From Bacteroidota bacterium (lineage in GTDB: Bacteria; Bacteroidota; Ignavibacteria; UBA10030; SZUA-254): a stretch of DNA of 64,000 bases. The stretch lies in assembly GCA_036522515.1 (NCBI GenBank), contig DATDFQ010000019.1:62001-126000 (forward strand), written 5' to 3'. Below, one piece after another: positions 1 through 8,800 of this stretch; positions within the stretch are counted from its first letter, which is position 1, and the number at the start of each line of letters is the position of its first letter. The notes beneath the pieces were generated by a model, which made no database searches, was not told the DNA's origin, and worked only from the letters and a program-made list of their open reading frames with translations. A program made the position numbers and the translations under genes.

Positions 1-3000
1 TGGAGAACCGGACGCGCGTCGACGGGTTGAACGGATTGGGATAGTTCTGGGATAAGACGAATCCGCGCGGGAGCCCCGGCATGATCGGCTTCACATCCAG
101 GATCGGGAAGGCGCCGTAGAGAATCAGAATGAGCGAAGAAATGCTCGGATTCGAAACTGAAAGCGTCGAATCGATATCCATCCGTTTGTGGACGGCGAAT
201 CCGCCGAATTCATCCATCACGACGAGGCTGTCGCAGATTCCCCGAATATATCCCGCAGGCCACGAGAACTGCATCGGGTACGACCCCGACCCTGGCTCGA
301 ACCTCATTTTAAATGTGTCGATCTGCGTATAGGTACTGAAGGGGAGATAATTCACGCGGAGCCCTTCTCCGATCAGATAGGGCGCATGGAGGTCGACGAA
401 CCTGATATCGAGCAGGCCGTTGTTCGTCATCGGGGGAAGTTCGTACTCGCCCAGAGTCGGATCGATCCCGTTCGTCGCCTGGGGACTGATGCCGAAGAAC
501 GCCGTGTCCCTTCCGGGCCCGGTCTCGCCGATCGCGATGGGGATCGCCCAGTTCGCCGCGCCCACCCGGGTGGTCCGGAAATTGGCGGTGGGTGAAAACG
601 GCCCCCAACCGACGGAATTCCTTGCCCTGACACGCCAGTTATACCGCGTGTACGAGGAGAGCATCCTGCCGAGGACCCAGCTGGTGTTCGTGAGGTCGGA
701 ATCGTTCGAGAAAAAGTTTGTAAACAGGGCGTCCTTGGAGACCTGCAGTTGATAATTGACGGCGCCCGAAGGCTGGGTCCAGACGAACGTGGGCGTGACC
801 GGCACATCCACCGCGCCGTCGCCGGGCTGGACGGGCGCCGGAGCCGAGGGCGGGGCGAGCGTCGAGAACGACCAGTACGCCGAGTAACCGCTCGACCCGG
901 AATCGTTCCTCGCGCTCACGCGCCAGAAATAAGTGGTGCTGTTGAGCAGGGGGCCGACCTGTCTCTGAGATTGGACGAGCGTGGAGTCCTCGAATGCGAT
1001 CAGCAGGAATGTCGAGTCGTACGCCACCTGAAGCTTGAACGAATTCGCGCGGGAGCTCGTGTCCCAGATGAACACAATATTCGTGGGCAGGCCTCCCTGT
1101 CCGTTCGAGGGGCTGAGCAGAACCGGGACCGGCGGTTTGGTGATGGAGCTCGTCGTGAAGTTCCGGATCGACGAAACACCGGACCCGGAATCGTTTACGG
1201 AATAGACGCGCCAGAAATATGTCGTGTTGGCGGCGAGAGATCCCTCCTGCCGGCTCGTCTGGGTCACGGTGTCGCTCCGGAAGATCGTGCCGAACGAGAT
1301 ATCAAGAGCAAGCTGAACGACGTATTTTGACGGAGCGCAGAGGCCGCTCGTCGCCCAGCTCAGGAGCACCGACGTGGGCTGGTTCGTCGCAGCGTCCGGA
1401 GGCGCGAGGAGCGCGGGGGGCGCGGGCGCCTGCAGCGGCGAAGTGAAATTCAGGGCGGCCGAAAACGGGCTCGAACCGATTGTGTTCAATGCGCTGACGC
1501 GCCAGTAGTACTTGGTGCACGCCAGGAGCGGCCCGACCGTCCTGAACGTATCGGTCAGGGACGAGTCGTCCACGATCGGGGCCGTGAAGGCCTGGTTGAC
1601 GTCCACCTGGACGCGGTACTTGGTCGGATTGTTGAGGGATGAGCTCCAGACCAGCTGCGGGCTAAACGTTGAGACCGTACTGCCGGTCAAGGGGGAGCGC
1701 AGGACGGGGACACTCGGTGGCAGGAGCGCCGTGGTGAACTTTCGAGTCGCGGTGTACGCGCTTCCGAATGATGGATTCTGCGCCAGCACCCTCCAGTAGT
1801 AGTCGGTCAGACCGAGAAGGTTATTGAGAACGACCGTGGTGTCGGTAACGGTCGTGTTCAGGACGAGCTGGCCGAAGAGCGAATCGCGCGCGACCTGCAC
1901 GCGGTAATCGATACTGCAGTCGTCCCTCCCCGTCCATATCAAACGCGCGTTCGCGGGGACGTCCGTCTGACCGTCGGCGTACTGCACGATCACCGGGACC
2001 GCCGGAGTCGCGAACGTGACGGTGAAGCTTGCGCTCGAAAAGTTTCCGAACCCCTGACCGTTCTGACCGCGGACGCGCCAGTAGTAGGTATCGCAGTTCG
2101 ACAACGGAGAAGGAAACACCACCGACGTGTCGGACACCGTCGTGTCCCGGATCAGCGGGGCGTAGGTCGCCGACTTTGAAAGCTGCAGCTCATAGGTCAG
2201 GGGCGGCGCCCCGGCCCGCCATTTGAAGGTGGGAACCGTCGGGACGTTCTGTTGGCCCGGAGTCGGCGATACGATGGGCGGCGGCACGGGCGTCAGGGCG
2301 AGCGTCTTGAAGCTGTCGGGGGGATTCTGATAGTAACTCACCCCGAACGGATTTTTCACGAGCACCCGCCAGTAATACCAGGTGCTGGAGAGAAGACCGT
2401 TGACGTTCCGGGTGAGTACCGCACCCGAGTCGCTCAGCAGGGGATGCGCGAAATTACGCGAGGTATCCAATTGATACTTATAAGAGAAGGCGCTTGGTGT
2501 CGCGTTCCACTGAAGAGTTTCGTTCACAGGTCTTCCCGTCGAACCATTCGGCGGGGAGACGATCGTCACCGGATCGGGCGGACCGGGAGAAATCTTCGTG
2601 TGGTAGACAAACATGAAGAAGCCCTTTTGTTTCGGATCGACGGTGTAAATGCTCAGGTCAGGATCAAAATAGGTGTCGCCGAAGTACGTCCACGTCGAAT
2701 CCTGCGTCATCTTGACCCGGACCTTGGTCCCTGCGACTGTCTGGCCGTTGTTCGCTACATCCCGGAGGATGATGCTGTCTGCATAGAAGCGGAGGACCGA
2801 AGGCCATGAAAGAATCTGCGGATGGGTATAGAGGTACAGGCTGTCTCCGACTGAGTTCGCATCGCCGGTAAATCCGACGATGAACGTATCGACCATCGTC
2901 GGGCCCGTATAAGGATGAATGTTCCCGAACAAGAGCCCGTTGTCGCTGAACTTCTGGCGGAAATTATTGATCCGGAGCTCCTCGAAAAATCCCAGAGGAG

Positions 3001-3265
3001 GAGAAGGATATTCGACATGGAAGGAGGAATCGTTCTCGTACCAGTGATCTTTGAACCCGAAAAGCGTGTCCGGCTCGATTCCGAGGGTTGCACGGGGGTG
3101 GAATCCAAAGGCCGCCTTCGCGCTCTTCCCTGTGACACTGTCGGTGATGGTCAGGTAGACCCTCCACCTCGCGGAATCGGGAACCTGCGAGACCGCGGTG
3201 AACGGATGGGACAATCCGCCGACCAGGAAGAAAGCGAGAAGGATCAGATGAGTTCGAAATTTCAT
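1..3265 (-). CDS. T9SS-sorted secreted protein with about seven Fn3-like repeats (3' end outside window)
   Basis: One open frame runs without a stop from the ATG at 3265 to the left edge (1088 codons seen). It starts with a signal peptide (MKFRTHLILL...). Residues about 25-225 form a domain shared with the genes at 3288-4601 and 43065-46466. Residues about 225-900 hold about seven Fn3-like repeats of roughly 95 residues, each with a YYWRV or YFWRV core. Residues about 900-1060 form a second domain that resembles the body of the 313-residue protein at 4768-5709 (ATxGID, CDS, GRIDM-like motifs). The last visible residues are SQNYPNPFNPST, the start of a type A T9SS sorting domain, so only some 60-70 residues should be missing. 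It lies 22 bp after the next gene and probably shares its transcript. It is expected at the cell surface or outside the cell; its ligand is unknown. Confidence 0.9.
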   Translation of the reverse strand, partial: MKFRTHLILLAFFLVGGLSHPFTAVSQVPDSARWRVYLTITDSVTGKSAKAAFGFHPRATLGIEPDTLFGFKDHWYENDSSFHVEYPSPPLGFFEELRINNFRQKFSDNGLLFGNIHPYTGPTMVDTFIVGFTGDANSVGDSLYLYTHPQILSWPSVLRFYADSIILRDVANNGQTVAGTKVRVKMTQDSTWTYFGDTYFDPDLSIYTVDPKQKGFFMFVYHTKISPGPPDPVTIVSPPNGSTGRPVNETLQWNATPSAFSYKYQLDTSRNFAHPLLSDSGAVLTRNVNGLLSSTWYYWRVLVKNPFGVSYYQNPPDSFKTLALTPVPPPIVSPTPGQQNVPTVPTFKWRAGAPPLTYELQLSKSATYAPLIRDTTVSDTSVVFPSPLSNCDTYYWRVRGQNGQGFGNFSSASFTVTFATPAVPVIVQYADGQTDVPANARLIWTGRDDCSIDYRVQVARDSLFGQLVLNTTVTDTTVVLNNLLGLTDYYWRVLAQNPSFGSAYTATRKFTTALLPPSVPVLRSPLTGSTVSTFSPQLVWSSSLNNPTKYRVQVDVNQAFTAPIVDDSSLTDTFRTVGPLLACTKYYWRVSALNTIGSSPFSAALNFTSPLQAPAPPALLAPPDAATNQPTSVLLSWATSGLCAPSKYVVQLALDISFGTIFRSDTVTQTSRQEGSLAANTTYFWRVYSVNDSGSGVSSIRNFTTSSITKPPVPVLLSPSNGQGGLPTNIVFIWDTSSRANSFKLQVAYDSTFLLIAFEDSTLVQSQRQVGPLLNSTTYFWRVSARNDSGSSGYSAYWSFSTLAPPSAPAPVQPGDGAVDVPVTPTFVWTQPSGAVNYQLQVSKDALFTNFFSNDSDLTNTSWVLGRMLSSYTRYNWRVRARNSVGWGPFSPTANFRTTRVGAANWAIPIAIGETGPGRDTAFFGISPQATNGIDPTLGEYELPPMTNNGLLDIRFVDLHAPYLIGEGLRVNYLPFSTYTQIDTFKMRFEPGSGSYPMQFSWPAGYIRGICDSLVVMDEFGGFAVHKRMDIDSTLSVSNPSISSLILILYGAFPILDVKPIMPGLPRGFVLSQNYPNPFNPSTRVRFS

Positions 3266-3287
3266 AGAGCGCCGTTCGGTTCCGTCA

Positions 3288-4601
3288 TCACTTGAGCAGG
3301 ATCATTCGAATCATGCTCTCGACTCGCAAACCGGAAGCGTCCCCGGGAGCCGAAGGAACGGCTACCATCCTGGCGTAGTAGACCCCCGAGGGGACCGCGG
3401 AGCCGCGATCGTTCGCCCCGTTCCAGGTGGCGGTGTAAAATCCCTGCCGGAAGACCCCCTGGGCGAGGGTCGCGATCGTCCTGCCCAGTCCGTCGTAGAC
3501 CGTAATCCGGATATCGGCCGCGCGGGGGACCGCAAATTCCATACTCGTCGTCGGGTTGAACGGGTTCGGATAATTCTGGAAAAGAGCGAAGGTCCAGGGT
3601 ATCCCCCCTCCCGCTTCGTGCACTCCGGAAGAGGATGTCGTCATGAAGCTGTCGGGCGGATCCTGGAAATAGCTCAGGCCGTACGGATTGGAGACCAGCA
3701 CGCGCCAGTAATACCATGTGTTCGGCGCAAGCCCGCTGACCGGTTCCGAGGTTCCCGTCAGACCGTCCGCCAGGATCGGGTGCGCGAACGTGCGAAACGT
3801 GTCGAGCTCGACTTTGTACGAGGAGGCGCCCGCAGAGGCGTCCCACTGGAGGCTACCGCTCAGCGCGACACCCGTCGCCCCGTTCGCAGGAGAGACGAGC
3901 GTGACCGGCCCCGGCGGTCCGGGAGCCGGCTTCGGGTGATAGATGTACATGAAAAACCCCTTGTGCACCGGATCGACATTATAGATGCTGAAGTCGGGAT
4001 TAAAGTACGTGTCTCCGAAATAGTGGAACGTCGAGTCGGTCGTCATGTTGATGCGGACATAGGGGCCCGCAAGGGTCTGCGCGTTGTTTGAAATGTCCCG
4101 CAGGATGATGCTGTCCGCATAGAAACGAAGCACCGAAGGCCAGGTAAGAATCTGAGGGTGCGTGAAAAGATAAAGGCTGTCGCCGACGCTGTTCTGGTCG
4201 CCGTTGAAGGTGACGATAAACGTATCGACCATCGAAGGCCCGGTATAGGGATGGATGTTGCCGAAGAGGAGGCCGTTGTCGGTGAATTTCTGCCGCACGT
4301 TGTTCACGCGGAGCTCCTCGAAGAACCCCAGGGGCGGGGAGGGATATTCCACCATCGAGGGGCCGTCAGATTCGACCCAATGGTCCGTAAAACCGCGCAG
4401 CGTATCCGAGTCAATCCCGATCGTCGCTCTCGGGTGGAATCCCAGAGCCGCTCTCGCAGTCTTGCCGGTGACGCTGTCGGTGACGGTGAGGTAGATCCGG
4501 TAGCGCGCCGAGTCGGGCGCCTGGGAAAGAAGAATTGATGGCCGAAGGGCGGCCACAACGGCGGCGAGAACAAGTGCGAGAAGCATTCTTCGGGGATTCA
4601 T
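3288..4601 (-). CDS. T9SS-sorted secreted protein, N-terminal paralogous domain plus one Fn3
   Basis: 437 residues. The start is fixed by GGAGG a few bases before the ATG at 4601. A signal peptide (residues 1-26) is followed by the same domain as in the flanking gene (about 28-230; motifs ARAALGFHPRATIGID, PSPPLGFFEELR, HPQILTWPSVL, YADSIILRD). One Fn3-like repeat follows (about 232-322) and a T9SS type A sorting domain ends the protein (FALFQNYPNPFNPTT, GxxIATLAQG, YTATWNG, SGVYYARMVA). It looks like a minimal version of the neighbour, which carries six more Fn3 units. It is probably secreted through the outer membrane and anchored or released. There is no catalytic motif; a binding or structural role is inferred from the domains only. 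Confidence 0.92.
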   Translation of the reverse strand: MNPRRMLLALVLAAVVAALRPSILLSQAPDSARYRIYLTVTDSVTGKTARAALGFHPRATIGIDSDTLRGFTDHWVESDGPSMVEYPSPPLGFFEELRVNNVRQKFTDNGLLFGNIHPYTGPSMVDTFIVTFNGDQNSVGDSLYLFTHPQILTWPSVLRFYADSIILRDISNNAQTLAGPYVRINMTTDSTFHYFGDTYFNPDFSIYNVDPVHKGFFMYIYHPKPAPGPPGPVTLVSPANGATGVALSGSLQWDASAGASSYKVELDTFRTFAHPILADGLTGTSEPVSGLAPNTWYYWRVLVSNPYGLSYFQDPPDSFMTTSSSGVHEAGGGIPWTFALFQNYPNPFNPTTSMEFAVPRAADIRITVYDGLGRTIATLAQGVFRQGFYTATWNGANDRGSAVPSGVYYARMVAVPSAPGDASGLRVESMIRMILLK

Positions 4602-4679
4602 CTGGGGTCTACCTCCAATCTGCCGGGTACCAGGGCATGGGTGGTCGCGTACAACACCATTCAGGCACTACACACAAAT

Positions 4680-4707
4680 GCGGAAGCTCTCGCTTGTGAG
4701 CTCCCGC
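4680..4707 (-). terminator. Candidate terminator hairpin downstream of the 313-residue T9SS gene
   Basis: The minus strand reads a 10-bp stem (GCGGGAGCTC with GAGCTTCCGC, one G-U pair) with an 8-base loop, then ATTTGTGTG. It lies 60 bp past the stop of the gene at 4768-5709 and before the next start. The T run is weak, so it may act only partly. Confidence 0.5.
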
Positions 4708-4767
4708 ATTCGTGATATTCCTACTTCGTCCTCACTCACTTCCTCGCAACGCGGGAAACGGTTCCCG

Positions 4768-5709
4768 CTACTTCATTAATACCAGTTTGCGGACCGCCGA
4801 AAAATGTTCTTCCTTGCCGTTGCCGGCCGTCGATTGCGCGGACATGCGGACAAAATAGACGCCGCTCGTCGCCGGAATGCCCCGGTCGCTCTGGCCGTTC
4901 CACGTCGTGGTATAGACTCCCGGCGCCATTTCGCGTGAAACAAGCGTGGTGACTTTCTGACCGAGGAGATTATAGACGGAGATGTCGGTTGCCGCCCGTT
5001 GCAGGATATCGAACTCTATCGAAGTCGACGGGTTGAACGGGTTCGGATAGTTCTGATGCAACGCGTAGCTCTTCGGGGCCGTCTGATTGTCCTTCGGTAC
5101 CGCGTCGGTGTAGGGCTGATGCACGCCCCAGCGGAAGACCCTGAGCCTGACCGTCGGCGCGGTGATGTTCGTGCCGTTCGGATCGTACGCGTCGCTGATG
5201 ACCACGTTGTCCTGCGTCATCATGTCGATCCGGCCGGGGATAACGGCTCCGCCGACACGGTCCGACAGGAACATGCTGTCGCAGATCGCCGCCAGGTGCG
5301 CGGCATCGGGCCAGCGAACCGTGATGTTCACTCCCGGAAGCTGTGCGATGCTGTCGAGGTTGGCAAAATCGATATAGAAGGTATCTTTTTTTGCGATCGT
5401 CGAAAAATCACGAAGGTCTTTCTTGATGATCCCGAGCGTGGTGAAGCAGTTCGCCCTTCCCGGGATGCTCTGGAACACGGCGTAGAAGCCCCCCGGTGGA
5501 TAGGGCGGCGAAGCATTCTCTCCAATGGCGGTATCGAGACAGTACGTGGCCGATTGATGGGTACCGAACACCAGGGAATCATGCCCTCCCACATCGTCCC
5601 TGATGTCCAACCATGCCGTGCTCGAAACAAACTGCGCGGAAAGCGTCAGGGGATAAAAGAGGGCCAGCGCAAACACCACAAAAAGAAGATTCCGGACTTG
5701 CAGCTTCAT
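4768..5709 (-). CDS. T9SS-sorted secreted protein, small cargo
   Basis: 313 residues, with GGAGG six bases before the ATG at 5709. A signal peptide (residues 1-25, MKLQVRNLLFVVFALALF...) leads into one beta-rich domain of about 190 residues. This domain has SLVFGTHQSATYCLDTAIGE, ICDSMFLSDRVGG and IPGRIDM-like motifs; a similar module precedes the sorting domain of the protein at 1-3265. A proline/asparagine linker leads to a standard T9SS type A sorting domain (LHQNYPNPFNPSTS...GVYTTTWNGQSD...SGVYFVRMSA...RKLVLMK). No enzyme motif is visible. It sits between two hairpin terminators, so it may be transcribed alone. The exact function is unknown; cell-surface location is inferred from the sorting domain. 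Confidence 0.9.
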   Translation of the reverse strand: MKLQVRNLLFVVFALALFYPLTLSAQFVSSTAWLDIRDDVGGHDSLVFGTHQSATYCLDTAIGENASPPYPPGGFYAVFQSIPGRANCFTTLGIIKKDLRDFSTIAKKDTFYIDFANLDSIAQLPGVNITVRWPDAAHLAAICDSMFLSDRVGGAVIPGRIDMMTQDNVVISDAYDPNGTNITAPTVRLRVFRWGVHQPYTDAVPKDNQTAPKSYALHQNYPNPFNPSTSIEFDILQRAATDISVYNLLGQKVTTLVSREMAPGVYTTTWNGQSDRGIPATSGVYFVRMSAQSTAGNGKEEHFSAVRKLVLMK

Positions 5710-5781
5710 TCAATCCTCCAGATGGTCTTGAGTGATACGTTGATTGAAATATGACTTTTCGGTACCTACCGCCTTAATTAG

Positions 5782-5813
5782 TTCCTCCGCATCCCGCTAG
5801 GGATGCGGAGGAA
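5782..5813 (-). terminator. Strong hairpin terminator after the 1814-residue T9SS gene
   Basis: A perfect 14-bp stem (TTCCTCCGCATCCC with its complement) and a 4-base loop lie 42 bp past the stop of the giant gene. On the minus strand it is followed by CTAATTAAGG, with no long U tract. It separates the giant gene from the next T9SS gene. Confidence 0.7.
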
Positions 5814-5854
5814 GTACAACTCACCGGAACAACAACACCGGCGTACGCTTCAAC

Positions 5855-8800
5855 TTACTTGATCAACATCATCTTCTTCACTTGCGTGAAGATCTGACCG
5901 GTCGCGGCGCCGTCGTCGTTGAGGCTCTGAGCGCTGATGCGATAGAAGTACACTCCTGACGGCAGTGCTGAGGCGTCGAAGTCCACTTCCTGGTTACCGG
6001 CATCGAGTAGTTCGTGATTGTAGAGCGTGCCCATTTCCTGGCCCAGAATGTTGTAGATCTTCAGGGTCACGGAGGCATCGTTCGGCAAGTCGAACCCGAT
6101 GGTTGTCGTTGGGTTGAACGGATTTGGATAGTTCTGATACAGAGAGTACACATCCGGCAACGGTACAGGAGAGGTCGTCGGTACTGTCACAGGCGCTGCA
6201 TTCGGATTCGCCTTCATGTACGAGATGGCGGATACCGGATAGAGCCCGTTGACAACGACTTTTGCAGTCCCTGCCCATGATGCGGAGTCATAGCCACCGG
6301 CCTGACCTGCCAGGAACGGCTGGACCGTCTCGCAATCAACGCCGCCGCAAGAGAAGGCGTCATTGATCTTCGAGGCAACCTCTTCCAACCGCTTGTAGGT
6401 ATCGAGCGACACGAAGTCGGTGTTCGTCATGACGTTGTTCGCAGCAGCCATGATTTGACCGACCGTCTGGCCGTTGTAGGCGCCAGCCGTGCCGTCATCG
6501 TAGATGAGCGAGCTTAATCCGACCGGAGTCTTACCGGCATCGCTCAACGCGATGTTGACCGAGAGCATCAGCAGCTCTTCGAACGCGTCGTTTCTCTGCT
6601 TCTTCGGCGACAGGCTCTTGAACCGCTTCAGCATTTGCTTGCCCTTGTTGTCGATGTCGAATCCGCGATACACTTCGGTGCTGTCGACATCCGTGGAGTG
6701 GACGATCCCCTTGTCATACAGAGACTTGAACACGTCTGTGTACGACTTCGGGAACACATACGCCTTCTCCTTGCCGCCGGCATTGAGGACGCCCGCGACG
6801 CCGACTTTGATCTCGCTTGTGAGACCGAACTGCTTGAAGTAGTCGTACATCAGGGTCTGCAGATTCGCCTGGATGAACGGCTTCAGCGGTTTCGCCGGCT
6901 TCACTTTTTTGTGCAGGGCGCCGTCCTCGAACTCGTCCGAGGTAAACGTCCTGTACGTGTAGGCGCTGTCGCCGACCTTGAAGTTTCCGAAGTTCTTACC
7001 GGTCGTGATGTTCACACCGCTGGTCGGGGTAAACACGTAGCTTCCGCCGATCGGCTCCTTCGTGATCCATCCAACTTGCGCGGTTTCCGTCAAGGTGTGA
7101 CTTCCGGGACCGACGTTCGTAAACGTGTAGCCGCCGGTCGTCGAATCGGAGTTCGTGGATCCGCCTCCGGTACCCGACAGGTTGATCTGCCATCCGCCGA
7201 GACCTTCTTCTCCGGCCTCACGCGTGTGGTCGCCGTTCCGATCGCGGTACTTCACACCACTGACGGTGATGTTCTTGAAGTTGCCGAAATCGAGACCGCT
7301 CTGGTTTGAACCGCTTGACACGTTCACGACGATTTGACCGGTCGCGGGGGCTGTCTGAGTCCATCCGCCCTGCACGACTTCCGTGAGCGTATCCTTGGCG
7401 CCGCCGACGCTGTCGATCGACCAGTTGCCGTTCGAGTCGGTCGTGGCGCTCGTTGAACCGAAGAAGAGACCGCCCTTGACGTTGATCTTCCAGTTGGCAA
7501 GACCACCCTCTCCGCTGTCTCTCGTGCCGTTCCCGTTCTTGTCTTCGTACTTCGTGCCGCTCAGCGTAATCATCTTGAAGTTCGCGTAGCTGATCGTCAA
7601 GCTGGTCGCGCTCGTGTCGACGATGAAGTTCTGCGTCGGGCTTCCGGCAGGAATCGTCCTGATCCATCCCGGTGTCAGGTTGGACTCAGTGAACGAGTAC
7701 GAACCGGTGTCGAGCACCAGGGTCGTGTTCAGGATGAGGTTACCCAACGTGACCGAGTCGATGGTCGTGGCACCTCTCTTGAGGTAGAACTTGGCTGTCG
7801 CGCCGACCGGCATGGCCGTCACGTCGCCGCCTTCCTTGATTCCGTTACCGTTCAGGTCGACCACCTTCTCAATCTTGATCGAGCCCTTCTTGTAGTTACC
7901 GAAATCGTTGCCGGTGGAATTAAACGTCCCGCTGGCTCCGCTCACCGTAACAGGGATACAGTTGTTCGCCGGGCGTGTCTGCCTATAGGTCGCCGGTTGC
8001 GTGACTTCCTTCAGGTAGTACGTGGCGGGCGCGGCATTGAACGAATAGTTGCCGCTGCCGTCGGTGACCGCGGTCTGCACCGTGGCGCCGTTGCACGAGT
8101 CCTTATGCAGTTGAATGGTCCAGCCGGCAAGCCCGACGTCTCCGGCATCTTTCGTGCCGTTTCCGTTCTTGTCGTTGAACTTCTGGCCGGAGATCGTGCC
8201 CTGGTACACACCGAAATCCTTGCCGGTGAATACAGTGCCGCTGCCGTCGTAGCTGATCGTGTAGAACTGAGTGACCGGTTGTGTCTTGACAAAGCCCGGC
8301 TTCACGATGGAAACCTGATAGGTCCCAGGCGTCGTGAGCGGAAGGCTATACACACCGGAACCGTTCGTGGTCGCCGAATCCTTCGGGACACCGAAGTAGG
8401 CAAGGTAGACCTTACCCACGTCGGCGGGCTCGGCATTGTTGGCTCCGTTGCCGTTCACGTCGATGTACCGCGTGCCGCCAACTGAACCGGCGACAAATGT
8501 GGTCGGCGAGTTGGCAAGACGGAAGCAATCCCATGCCCAGCCGTCGCCCTTGGCCGCGTTGTTGCCGTCGACCGTACCGGAGTTGCCGCTGTTATCGGAG
8601 AACGCCAGATAGCGGAACCGGATGAAGGACTTCTGGGGGGTCGTGAGACCCTTGATCTGCAACTGTGAGAACACGTAGCCGAACGGGCCGGTGGCAGTGT
8701 CCACAACCGCGTCCTCGCCGTTGCTCGTCCAACCCGGGTTCGATTGCCCGAATGTGAACGGATAGCCGGCAAGCCGCGCACCGGCAGAGTCGAAGTTGTC

